Below, piece by piece: positions 26,826 through 34,955 of a stretch of DNA of 64,000 bases. Each line of letters starts with the position of its first letter. Position 1 is the first letter of the stretch. Position numbers and translations under genes: made by a program. This stretch comes from Petroclostridium xylanilyticum (GTDB taxonomy: Bacteria; Bacillota; Clostridia; SK-Y3), in contig NZ_NPML01000011.1 in assembly GCF_002252565.1 (NCBI RefSeq), positions 186,001 to 250,000 of the forward strand. Direction: 5' to 3'. A model generated the notes under the pieces. That model was not told where the DNA came from. It saw nothing but the letters and a program-made list of their open reading frames with translations, and did no database searches.

Positions 26826-27515
26826 TTACGACCTCATTTTCAAATAACTTTTAACAATCAAAGCGCAAAACTGTTTAGCTTCTTCTTCAAGCAGTAATTT
26901 CCGGTCAGCCTTTAAACCAAGAAGTTTATAATTGTTAAAGCATTTTATTATAGATTTAATATGATAATTATCCTTATTACTTATGATTCTATTTACATAT
27001 TTTTGAACTTCATTTTGTATATCATCTATATCAATTATTTGATTTATTAGCCGCTGGACATAAACATCATCCAAATATAAGGTCTTTTTCAATAGGTTCC
27101 TGTATCCGTCGACATTTATTTCATTTCCCATAAGCAGCTGACACCGCTCTTCAAAATTAAAAACAAATTTGGAGTCGTCATCCGGAAACCGAATAGAAAT
27201 ATTTTTTCCACTCAGACGGATGTCGAACATCATCATCAACTCCAATAATTCATCGTAACAATCAGTATCAACTACTATAATAGAAAGAATGGGAAGTGAA
27301 TTCAGCCATTTATATAACTCCAATTTTTGAGCTTGGGGCTTATTGCATGGAATATGCTGACTATTCCATATAACCGCAAAAACAACAATTTTATCACTGG
27401 CGATATTTTCATCGATTAATTGTTTATGGCTAAAAATATCATTGAAATCAGTAATGTCTAAAAAAGCAATAGAGTTTTGTATGAGCAAATGAGATTGTCC
27501 GTTTACTGTAACCAT
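26826..27515 (-). CDS. Degenerate crotonase-fold protein, probably non-catalytic
   Basis: 229 residues with no clear full-length family match. The middle part follows the crotonase pattern: LPILSIIVVDTDCYDELLEL, then MMMFDIRLSG and ISIRFPDD, mirroring the usual IPVIAAVNG...GGGLELAL, ACDIRIAS and FGFPE. The glycines of the oxyanion hole are gone and the catalytic Glu is Asp or lost. It may be a structural or regulatory partner of the two intact hydratases beside it. The frame is intact and has a good ribosome site, so it is not simply decaying. Confidence 0.6.
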   Translation of the reverse strand: MVTVNGQSHLLIQNSIAFLDITDFNDIFSHKQLIDENIASDKIVVFAVIWNSQHIPCNKPQAQKLELYKWLNSLPILSIIVVDTDCYDELLELMMMFDIRLSGKNISIRFPDDDSKFVFNFEERCQLLMGNEINVDGYRNLLKKTLYLDDVYVQRLINQIIDIDDIQNEVQKYVNRIISNKDNYHIKSIIKCFNNYKLLGLKADRKLLLEEEAKQFCALIVKSYLKMRS

Positions 27516-27516
27516 A

Positions 27517-27912
27517 CTATCCCTCTTTATCTAATTCATTTTTAATAAAGTCAGGAAGTTCATGCACTATTCTTTCAAAGGATACTAAAATCATTTTTCC
27601 GGTTGCTTTGGCAACCTTCTTATTTGTGTTTACAAAATAAATATCTTGATCGGTTATCAAGTACTGGTCTTCATATTTCCAATGGGTTTTTACAACTGCT
27701 TTGTCAAACATCTTTAGTTCACGTATATAACGGATATTTGTCTCAACAACTACCGGAAAAAGCATTTCGCTTTTCAAAAAATCCATCCATTTCATCTCAT
27801 CAAAAAATTTCCATCGGGCTTCTTCTAAATAATTCAAATAAACAGCGTTGTTGACATGACCAAATGAATCTAATTCATAGCCTCTGACTTCAAAGAAAAA
27901 CTCATGCTTCAT
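27517..27912 (-). CDS. 4HBT-type acyl thioesterase (hot-dog fold)
   Basis: A 131-residue hot-dog thioesterase like YbgC/4HBT. The motif YELDSFGHVNNAVYLNYLE (12-30) includes the catalytic Asp15 and the HVNN helix start. It would release the finished chain from ACP or CoA. Its ATGA overlaps the stop of the START-like gene, so the two are coupled. Confidence 0.92.
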   Translation of the reverse strand: MKHEFFFEVRGYELDSFGHVNNAVYLNYLEEARWKFFDEMKWMDFLKSEMLFPVVVETNIRYIRELKMFDKAVVKTHWKYEDQYLITDQDIYFVNTNKKVAKATGKMILVSFERIVHELPDFIKNELDKEG

Positions 27913-28427
27913 TTTACCAATTCTCCTTGCTTCTTTCTTACGGTTTGGTTAATCAGAATCTTTTTTAAAATCGATAGTCTCCAGCACATATAAATATCAT
28001 GCCCCAAACAAACAATACCATAGTATAAATGAATTAACCAATTTATACCTGTAAGATTCATTTCATGATTAAGAAGTATCCCATTTTCTTTTTGAATAAA
28101 CTCAAACTTCCCTTTTCCTGTGAGCAAACCTGAAAAAACAACGCTAAATCCCTTGTTATCGGGAAGGATTTCTTCACATATTATTTTATAGCTAAACGGA
28201 GGAAATATAATGTGAAATGTAGTAACACATCCTGGATCAAAATACGCTTTATCGGAAGTCATCCATACAAATGGAAGAAAGTTAAACCATTTGTGCAATT
28301 TTTTATTATCATAAAGCTGTTCGATAAAATCCTCAATAGTTGTTTCATCTGACGCCATAAACAAATGACTAACTAAATTGTATTCTTTTTTTTCTTTAGA
28401 TAGCAAGCTTTCGAACATTTTTATCAT
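27909..28427 (-). CDS. START/SRPBCC-like protein
   Basis: 172 residues without catalytic signatures. The pattern of strands with FPPFSY, GFSVVFSGLLTGKGKFEF, and a long C-terminal helix (WRLSILKKIL) fits the SRPBCC helix-grip fold, which encloses hydrophobic ligands and includes polyketide cyclases and lipid-binding proteins. The ATGA overlap with the thioesterase suggests joint action on the same chain. Assignment rests on overall pattern and is moderate. Confidence 0.6.
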   Translation of the reverse strand: MIKMFESLLSKEKKEYNLVSHLFMASDETTIEDFIEQLYDNKKLHKWFNFLPFVWMTSDKAYFDPGCVTTFHIIFPPFSYKIICEEILPDNKGFSVVFSGLLTGKGKFEFIQKENGILLNHEMNLTGINWLIHLYYGIVCLGHDIYMCWRLSILKKILINQTVRKKQGELVK

Positions 28428-28438
28428 TTTAACACAAC

Positions 28439-29179
28439 CTATATATTTTCAACTAACTTTAAAAACATTTCACTTTCGTATTCCATAGCGATTGCGTCTT
28501 TCTCGACAGCCGATTTATTTACTGATTGTATAATACTCCTTATTTGTTGATGTGATTTATTTTTCGTTAATTCATTTATAAATTGAACTGCCGCAGATAA
28601 ATGTGTTTTATTAGGAACAATTTTGTCAACCAAACCTAAACTATAAGACTCTTCCCCATTGATAGTCCTTCCAGTTATAATTATCTCTAACGCTTTGCTT
28701 TTACCGACTATTCTCGACAACCTAATGGTACCAGTTAATCCTGGCATAATGCCGATATTGGATTCAGGAAAGGCTAATAAAGCATTAGCCGTGCCTATCC
28801 TGAACTGACAACTTAAAGCAATTTCCAATCCGGCGCCAAAACATATTCCACTTATTGCCGCTACAGTGATAATAGGCAGCGATTCTATGTAATTCAGGAT
28901 ATCCCTACCCTTTTTCAATGCTTCTCTTAGATAACCGGGATTGTCTTTATTGGCTCTGATGTTATCCACATCGGCTCCAGCTGAAAAATGCCTTCCCTTT
29001 CCAGTTATTATTAAACCTTTTAGTCTTTGTTCGGATATCCACTCTTTTAAAAAACTCAAATCCAAAAAATCCGGCTGGGGTATTTTATTCTGGCTTCCAT
29101 TATCAATTGTAAGAATTCCAATTTGATTTACTTCTTCAAAACAGACTACCCCTGATTTTTTTTCTTCTGAATACGTCAT
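28439..29179 (-). CDS. Enoyl-CoA hydratase/isomerase (crotonase)
   Basis: A 246-residue crotonase with intact FSAGADV and ISGICFGAGLEIAL oxyanion segments and a catalytic-position Glu in FPESNIGIMPG. It is the second catalytically plausible hydratase of the cluster and lies directly behind the ACP gene (6 bp). Having two may mean chain-length division, or hydration plus isomerisation. Confidence 0.92.
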   Translation of the reverse strand: MTYSEEKKSGVVCFEEVNQIGILTIDNGSQNKIPQPDFLDLSFLKEWISEQRLKGLIITGKGRHFSAGADVDNIRANKDNPGYLREALKKGRDILNYIESLPIITVAAISGICFGAGLEIALSCQFRIGTANALLAFPESNIGIMPGLTGTIRLSRIVGKSKALEIIITGRTINGEESYSLGLVDKIVPNKTHLSAAVQFINELTKNKSHQQIRSIIQSVNKSAVEKDAIAMEYESEMFLKLVENI

Positions 29180-29185
29180 CCCGTA

Positions 29186-29494
29186 TCATGCTCCCAAATT
29201 TACAATATCATTCTCATGCTGATAAATTAAGAAAGTAGTTTCAATGACTTGTCCAATCGTTTCTGCCGGATTCTTAAGCAAATACTTTCCAATTGTCTGA
29301 AGCTGAATATTTAAATCATACTTCTTTTTAATTAGTTCAACAAGTTCAACAAACAATAAAGAATCACCATCTAAATCATCGGTAATGTTTGTTTCTTCAT
29401 TTAATTCAGATAATTCAACTTCACATTCCTCTGCAAAAAACTCATAAATCATTTCTCTTAATTCTTCTTTGATTTCTGGTGTTAAATTTCTCAT
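29186..29494 (-). CDS. Acyl carrier protein
   Basis: A free-standing 102-residue carrier protein, longer than the usual 75-85. The phosphopantetheine attachment site is Ser45 in DLDGDSLLFVELV, with acidic helix II following. It should hold the growing chain for the KAS enzymes of this cluster and be activated by the Sfp-type enzyme at 18616-19320. The ATG has AGGAGG upstream. The C-terminal extension beyond helix IV (about 85-102) is unusual. Confidence 0.93.
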   Translation of the reverse strand: MRNLTPEIKEELREMIYEFFAEECEVELSELNEETNITDDLDGDSLLFVELVELIKKKYDLNIQLQTIGKYLLKNPAETIGQVIETTFLIYQHENDIVNLGA

Positions 29495-29563
29495 AAAAAA
29501 CCTCCTAATTCATTTAGTTTTATTTATTTAAATTTTATTTGAATTGTTATAAAATAAACTTAT

Positions 29564-30844
29564 TTACTTCAATATCCCATGTTTTCTCGCCAATTTTTCC
29601 ACTATATTGCAAAAATCATCTATAGGATCGCTACAATCAAATTTGCAAGTAATTTCTCTGCAATTTTTGGCAACAACACTTGAATTTATAAGTTTATCCA
29701 GTTTATTTGCTATATCTTGTGCATTATATTTACTCCAATTTATGGTATCCCCTACTCCTAACTCTTTTAATCTATATGCGGTATCATAATGTTCAGGAAA
29801 CGTAGGTACAACAAGATGTGGAATACCTGCCCTTAATCCCTGTGAACAGGTACCTATCCCCCCATGATATACCATAGCAGCAGCTCGTGGAAGTATTGTA
29901 TCTAAAGGAATATATCTAAATACCTTTACACATGAAGGCAAATTTTTAGGAACTTTTTTGTCATAACATCCAACAAATATACCTCGTTTTTTTAGTTTTT
30001 CACAAGCATATGCAGATTCTATAAAGAATTTATCATTTTCCTGCAACTGTGATCCCGGATTAAATATAATGGGTGGTTCACCCTCTGCTATATACTCTTC
30101 AACTTCCCTCGGTAATTTTTGAGTTTGTTCTCCTTCATAAATCGGAAAGCCCAGTACTTCAGTTTGAGGAGGCCAATCAGGTTGTGGTTTTGCAAACCAC
30201 TCAGGTGTCATACAGATGACTTTATCTGGTGAAAACCTTAGTTTATATTCCTTGTATTTACTCAGCTCGATATCACCGTCATGGAATTGCTCAAATAGTG
30301 GTTTAAAAAGAATGAAGTCTTCAAAAAATGATCTCCAAAATCGTTTGACAAACCTAGGCATCCACTCAGGCAAATTGGGTTGTTGAGCCGGGCGGTACTT
30401 TGAATGAAAATAAAAAGGCACTAATACCACAGTTATTCCCGGAATATTTAATTTATCTTGTGCATACCTTGCTCCATAACATATATAATTATTAATGAGC
30501 AGAGTATTTCCTGGTTGGCAGTTATTATATATATACTCGTATATTGGCCTTGTCGAATTAAGGAATAATTTCCCAAGAGACTCAATAACCTTTTTTAGAT
30601 TGGCATTTTTGGCCGCACCTTGTTCCCATATTAAACCTTCATTTACAATATATGATAAAGCATTTTCAAAATCTTCTTTAGAACTTACAGAATGAAATCC
30701 AAGTTCTGCTTTGCGTATCTCGGCTTCAAATTTAGAATTAGCTAATAATACGACATTATGTCCTCTTTTTCGAAGAGCAGTTCCAATTGAAATATATGGA
30801 AGAACATCACCCCAGGTACCTGCTGTTGAAATTATAATGTTCAC
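29564..30844 (-). CDS. RhlB-like rhamnosyltransferase (GT1 family)
   Basis: A 426-residue GT-B glycosyltransferase. The strongest resemblance is to RhlB of rhamnolipid synthesis: AGTWGDVLPYISIG at the N-terminus, then MTPEWFAKPQPDWPP with LGFPIYEG, where RhlB has FPAWFAPPQQDWPQ and TGFPLFDG. The donor loop YHGGIGTCSQGLRAGIPHL follows. RhlB transfers dTDP-L-rhamnose to hydroxyalkanoyl lipids, and the whole dTDP-rhamnose operon lies in this window. Start is GTG at 30844 behind GGAGAG. Relatives that use other sugars exist, so donor specificity is inferred. Confidence 0.88.
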   Translation of the reverse strand: MNIIISTAGTWGDVLPYISIGTALRKRGHNVVLLANSKFEAEIRKAELGFHSVSSKEDFENALSYIVNEGLIWEQGAAKNANLKKVIESLGKLFLNSTRPIYEYIYNNCQPGNTLLINNYICYGARYAQDKLNIPGITVVLVPFYFHSKYRPAQQPNLPEWMPRFVKRFWRSFFEDFILFKPLFEQFHDGDIELSKYKEYKLRFSPDKVICMTPEWFAKPQPDWPPQTEVLGFPIYEGEQTQKLPREVEEYIAEGEPPIIFNPGSQLQENDKFFIESAYACEKLKKRGIFVGCYDKKVPKNLPSCVKVFRYIPLDTILPRAAAMVYHGGIGTCSQGLRAGIPHLVVPTFPEHYDTAYRLKELGVGDTINWSKYNAQDIANKLDKLINSSVVAKNCREITCKFDCSDPIDDFCNIVEKLARKHGILK

Positions 30845-30899
30845 CTATCTACTCTCCCTTCTTTTTATATAACTTTACATTAATGTTTTACTTGTTGTT

Positions 30900-32987
30900 T
30901 TATGAATTTAATGATAATTTTTTCTTTTCTTTCAAATATTCTTTTCTGTCTTTTTTGTCTTTTAAATCAATCAACAAGCAAAATATTTTGGAAAGTATAA
31001 GAGCTTTAACCCTATCTTTAAATGAAAACTTTGCATTTAAACTTACTTGTTGCAATAAGTCTTTAATACTTTCTACATTATTGCTATATAGTACATTTGC
31101 TTTTTCAATATATTCTTCCAAGCCTAATTCTTTAAACCTTTTACCAGTAGGTTTACCTTCACCGGTCAACCCCCTGAACTTAAAATACTCTGGAAGCATT
31201 CCTGGATTGTCACGAACTTTAATTGTTGTTTCCTCAATATACTCATCGTCAATATTGTCATCTTTTTTTCTTACAGGCCACTCATAATCATCTAATCCTA
31301 TTCCACACAGTACATTAAAAGCATTTTGCAATTGATAAATACGCTCACTTGCATAAAATATATCTTCATCTTTTAAATCAAGATTATATAATCCATTCAT
31401 AACTTCAGCAAATTCATCAAAATATGCATGTCCCATATTAGGAATTGGATGGATAGCAAAAATACACAATCCCAATGCATCTACTGCATATTTATAATTT
31501 TCATGCCACCAAACAACTCGTCCTTTTTTTTCCGGGGTCCCGATTTCTTTTTTCGCATCTACTTTAAAAATATATTTTGCAACTAGATCTGAGAAATAAC
31601 CTCCGAAAAGCATTGTAAAAGGAAAATTTTTTAAATGATCTCCACCTCTGGTAGAAGTTATATAACCTAATGACCAAGCTAATCTTGCTTTAGCTTGCGT
31701 ACCAGCTGAAGATTTCTTAATACAAAAGGCATATTGCTCGGCATTTATTTCTTTTGCAGCCCTATATACACCTTCTGCCATCAAATCACCTATGCCCTCA
31801 CGGCTTACAAGCTTGTGTATGAGATATTCAACATCATCGGTATTGCCGAATTTAACTGTTTTGCCGTCAGTATCTTCTGGTTTAATAATACCTCTCTCTT
31901 GACATTCCAGAATCAGACCCAAAACACCCCCAAGTTCAATGTCATCCATTCCATAATAGTCACTTAGCAGTTTTAAATGTATAATGCTAGGCCAGTCAAA
32001 TATTCCAACTGCAGGACCAACAGATGTTATAGAACCATAATCTATTTTTTCACCCTTTTCACCTTTATACTTTCCTTCTTTTATTTCAAATTTCTTTGCG
32101 CAAGCTACAGGACAAGCATAACATGCTGTTTTTTTAGTTACATATTCATATTTAAATTTATTTGAATAAATGTTTTCAGCTTTTGAATCGCTACCAGATT
32201 GGCAATTTCTTACAGGTAAATGTCTAATCTTGTTATACCTTTCTACTAGAAATATTGTTCCTTCAATATTTGTATTTTTGGCAAGCATAGAAGAACGGCA
32301 TGTTTTTAACCATAATTTTTTTATTTTCATAATTTTATTTGCATCGTATACCGGAGGTTTACATTCATTTTTTTCAATAACAATAGCCTTTAAATTTTTT
32401 GACCCCATAACACATCCCATACCTGTACGGCCGGCAACATGATTTTCAGACATAATTATACTGGCAAAACGTACAAGCTTCTCTCCTGCAGGACCAATAC
32501 AGGCTACTTCGCAATTCTTGCCATGACGCTCTAATAGAATCTTTGTTGCTTGATTGGTTAAAGTCCCCCATAAATCAGTAGCGTCTAAAATCTTAATTTC
32601 TCCTTGTTTATTTATATGTACATATACCGGCTTTTCCGATTTTCCCATAAATACTAGGTGATCAATTCCAACAGAACGCATATTTATTGTAAAATTTCCA
32701 CCTATACTTGAATCCCCATAAATATCGGTTATGGGGCTCTTTGCAGTTACAGTACACCGGTTTCCCGCCAATAATCCCGTCCCCACAGCCGGCCCAACGC
32801 CAAAAATAAGTACATTTTTTTCCGATAAAGCGTCATGGTATACAGCTTCTGAATCAAAAAGTATCTTTGTATTAATACCGGTACCTCCGATATATTTTTT
32901 CCTTACTTCAGGAAATATTTCTTCGCGATATATTCTATTATTGGACAGGTCAATATATATTATATTGTTATCTTTTGTATTCACCAT
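30900..32987 (-). CDS. Tungsten aldehyde:ferredoxin oxidoreductase family enzyme
   Basis: AOR-family enzymes interconvert aldehydes and acids (or reduce related substrates) with a tungsten bis-pterin and a 4Fe-4S cluster. Cluster ligands are Cys289, Cys292, Cys296 (CYACPVAC) and Cys508 (DALGLC). The N-terminal domain shows IGGTGINTKIL and the GRTGMGCVMGSKNLKA stretch. At 695 residues it exceeds the usual 600-620 because of a Lys-rich tail with a hydrophobic segment (about 655-690) that could be membrane-associated. It sits between the acyltransferase and glycosyltransferase genes and is probably part of the pathway. Confidence 0.93.
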   Translation of the reverse strand: MVNTKDNNIIYIDLSNNRIYREEIFPEVRKKYIGGTGINTKILFDSEAVYHDALSEKNVLIFGVGPAVGTGLLAGNRCTVTAKSPITDIYGDSSIGGNFTINMRSVGIDHLVFMGKSEKPVYVHINKQGEIKILDATDLWGTLTNQATKILLERHGKNCEVACIGPAGEKLVRFASIIMSENHVAGRTGMGCVMGSKNLKAIVIEKNECKPPVYDANKIMKIKKLWLKTCRSSMLAKNTNIEGTIFLVERYNKIRHLPVRNCQSGSDSKAENIYSNKFKYEYVTKKTACYACPVACAKKFEIKEGKYKGEKGEKIDYGSITSVGPAVGIFDWPSIIHLKLLSDYYGMDDIELGGVLGLILECQERGIIKPEDTDGKTVKFGNTDDVEYLIHKLVSREGIGDLMAEGVYRAAKEINAEQYAFCIKKSSAGTQAKARLAWSLGYITSTRGGDHLKNFPFTMLFGGYFSDLVAKYIFKVDAKKEIGTPEKKGRVVWWHENYKYAVDALGLCIFAIHPIPNMGHAYFDEFAEVMNGLYNLDLKDEDIFYASERIYQLQNAFNVLCGIGLDDYEWPVRKKDDNIDDEYIEETTIKVRDNPGMLPEYFKFRGLTGEGKPTGKRFKELGLEEYIEKANVLYSNNVESIKDLLQQVSLNAKFSFKDRVKALILSKIFCLLIDLKDKKDRKEYLKEKKKLSLNS

Positions 32988-33054
32988 TTATCTCCCCTTA
33001 ATCGACCTATTCAACCCTCACAATTTAACATCTCTTTTTAAGCATAATATTTAC

Positions 33055-34044
33055 TTAAACAACCATTCTTTCATTGGATTTTATATTTAGATTGGACGCT
33101 TTTATTTTCTCTAATATCAATTTACTTTTGAGCAAACTATTATAATTAAAAAATTCGCAATTGGTATTGATTAGTTTGGAAGATTTGGTAAGAGAATCGT
33201 TCAAGCTTACTTCAATAAAGCTGTTGATACCCATTTCAGTAACTTTTTCTATAGAGGTTTTCCAGTACATTCGGCTTGCCATATTTTTAATAAGCTCTTT
33301 CTTTAAATCTGAAGAATCCTGAATTATATTCTGGTTGTAACATGAAATTACCGGCATCTTACAATTTAAAATATTGATTTTTTCAACAACATTTATATAT
33401 CTTTCTATTCCACCCAATGCGTATGGTGAGTGAAAAGCATAAGGCACATTTAATTCCTTAACCTTCATGGCACCTTCATTTTCTGCTATTTCTAAAACTT
33501 TTTCTACACAACTCTTAATTCCAGATATAATAATGCAATATTCATTATTTTCGCTGGCTATTGAAACATAATCATTTAAACCATTTCTCTGGATCATTCT
33601 ATCAACATCATCAGAGGTCATACCGACAATCACAGCCATAGATTCTTTTTTTCTAGGAGCATATTGGGCATATTCATATGAACTTAACAGCAGATGTAAT
33701 CCCGATTCAAAAGAAATTGCTTGTCCGCATGCCAATGCAGTAATCAGACCCATGCTGTATCCGAGAAATATTCCTGGCTTTATTCCGAAATTAATATATG
33801 TATGATAAACAATATAATCAATAGTATAGATAGCAATCCAGTCATTGAACATCTTATCATAGTTGGTTATTGAAGAATTAAATAAATAGTGCCACAAGTC
33901 TAATTTTATTTCCTTATTTACTTTAGAACAACATTGGTGCAATATTTCTTTTTGTTCTTCATCAAGTAGGTGTAAAAATCTTTGATATTCAGCTCCTACT
34001 CCCTGAAAAAGAAAGGCATGTTTTTTCTTAATAAAATTTTCCAT
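33055..34044 (-). CDS. FabD-like acyltransferase, malonyl-binding Arg absent
   Basis: A 329-residue alpha/beta-hydrolase-type acyl-CoA:ACP transferase. Nucleophile Ser97 (GYSMG) and His205 (AFHSP) are present. At the place of the FabD Arg that pairs with the malonyl carboxylate (Arg117 in E. coli) stands Ser122, and FPGQGSQ is replaced by FQGVGAE. This suggests a monocarboxylic acyl substrate, or hydrolysis as in trans-AT acyl hydrolases, rather than ordinary malonyl loading. It is the first gene of the long operon, with a promoter and structured leader upstream. Confidence 0.85.
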   Translation of the reverse strand: MENFIKKKHAFLFQGVGAEYQRFLHLLDEEQKEILHQCCSKVNKEIKLDLWHYLFNSSITNYDKMFNDWIAIYTIDYIVYHTYINFGIKPGIFLGYSMGLITALACGQAISFESGLHLLLSSYEYAQYAPRKKESMAVIVGMTSDDVDRMIQRNGLNDYVSIASENNEYCIIISGIKSCVEKVLEIAENEGAMKVKELNVPYAFHSPYALGGIERYINVVEKINILNCKMPVISCYNQNIIQDSSDLKKELIKNMASRMYWKTSIEKVTEMGINSFIEVSLNDSLTKSSKLINTNCEFFNYNSLLKSKLILEKIKASNLNIKSNERMVV

Positions 34045-34170
34045 TGTCCACCTCTTTAGTCACTACCGATTATAGTCATCATTTTCCACTATATTTTCTG
34101 AATCAATTATAATACCACTTTTTTCAATTATCCATATTATTTATTTTATAAAACATCTTTCACCTCTTTC

Positions 34171-34232
34171 ACGCAGTAAAATATATCTCTTAGGCATAGC
34201 TCCGCCTTTTTGCGTATAAGCACCTTATACAC
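34171..34232 (-). other. Structured leader of the biosynthetic operon
   Basis: Within the roughly 200-base leader, GTGTATAAG and CTTATACGC form a 9-bp stem with a 3-base loop (34212-34232). The ACGCA inside the second arm can instead pair with TGCGT at 34171-34175, enclosing an AGGC/GCCT stem (34192-34207). The alternatives are mutually exclusive, as in attenuators and riboswitches. I do not recognise a known class. Confidence 0.5.
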
Positions 34233-34251
34233 CGCCTTACATTTCGCTATC

Positions 34252-34280
34252 ATTATAGCTTGTATCAAATTGAATATCAA
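34252..34280 (-). promoter_or_regulatory. Promoter of the biosynthetic operon
   Basis: Read leftwards: TTGATA, 17 bp, TATAAT, an excellent vegetative promoter. The start of transcription would lie near 34245, leaving a leader of about 200 bases before the FabD-like gene. Confidence 0.75.
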
Positions 34281-34955
34281 CTTTTTTAATGTAAATTAAA
34301 TGTAAATTTATGTTAAATAAATGTTAACATTTACGATAGACGATTATATCTTCCATGTAATAAAAATCCCTAATATTAGGAATATTAGAACATACTTCAA
34401 ATGGTTTGACTGACTACGTAAAAGCCTTGCAGCTTTATGCTCGGGTCTTTGACAGTTATGACATCTCAAATAGCCTCTAAAGCCTTACAATAAGCATATT
34501 TACGTGTCAAATTTTACTACTCAAAAGTGCGTACTTTCAAGTGATTTTTCTAAAGTAATATTAAATTTCACATCATAACTGTCGATATGAAAAATAGCAG
34601 CAAACGCACTATTCACAATGGATACAAAAAAGTACGCAATTTTTTATTAACAGCAAAATCTTAGAAATCGCTATCCACAAGGGTTTGTAAGCTTTTTCTG
34701 TTCTTCAACTGTCAAATACTGTAAAATATTACATAAGTTATTGTATTATGTATTATAAACTATAGTTTTGCAAAAATTGTACCTTATTTATTTTGCAAAT
34801 TATTACGTCAATTTCTGGCAACTATTTAAAAAGTGCAAAACTATAGATTTTTAATCTGAAAGAAATATTTTTTATCTGTAAATTAATAACTTATCAGAGT
34901 TCATATTTCAATATTATAAAATACCAACTTTAATTTCAACTACACTTTAGTGTAG
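34281..34955. other. Gene-free region with several long-range inverted repeats
   Basis: No convincing gene. Inverted repeat pairs are seen at 34405-34422/34499-34511 (TTTGAC..ACGTAAA), 34451-34461/34573-34583 (GACAGTTATGA), 34529-34537/34629-34637 (GCGTACTTT) and 34760-34772/34834-34846 (CTATAGTTTTGCA, 13 bp exact). The second and third pairs interleave. The region could be operators for the GAF-LuxR regulator, a structured RNA, or worn mobile-element ends. Confidence 0.55.

Noticed and set aside
24969-29494. HMG-CoA-synthase beta-branching cassette (KAS III-like protein, two crotonases, ACP)
   Set aside because: The KAS III-like protein lacks the His of HMG-CoA synthases, no decarboxylating KS with Cys-to-Ser change is present, and there is no modular PKS.
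34171-34245. c-di-GMP (GEMM) riboswitch in the cluster leader
   Set aside because: ACGCAAA is present, but the partner segments and GNRA-type loop of that class are not.
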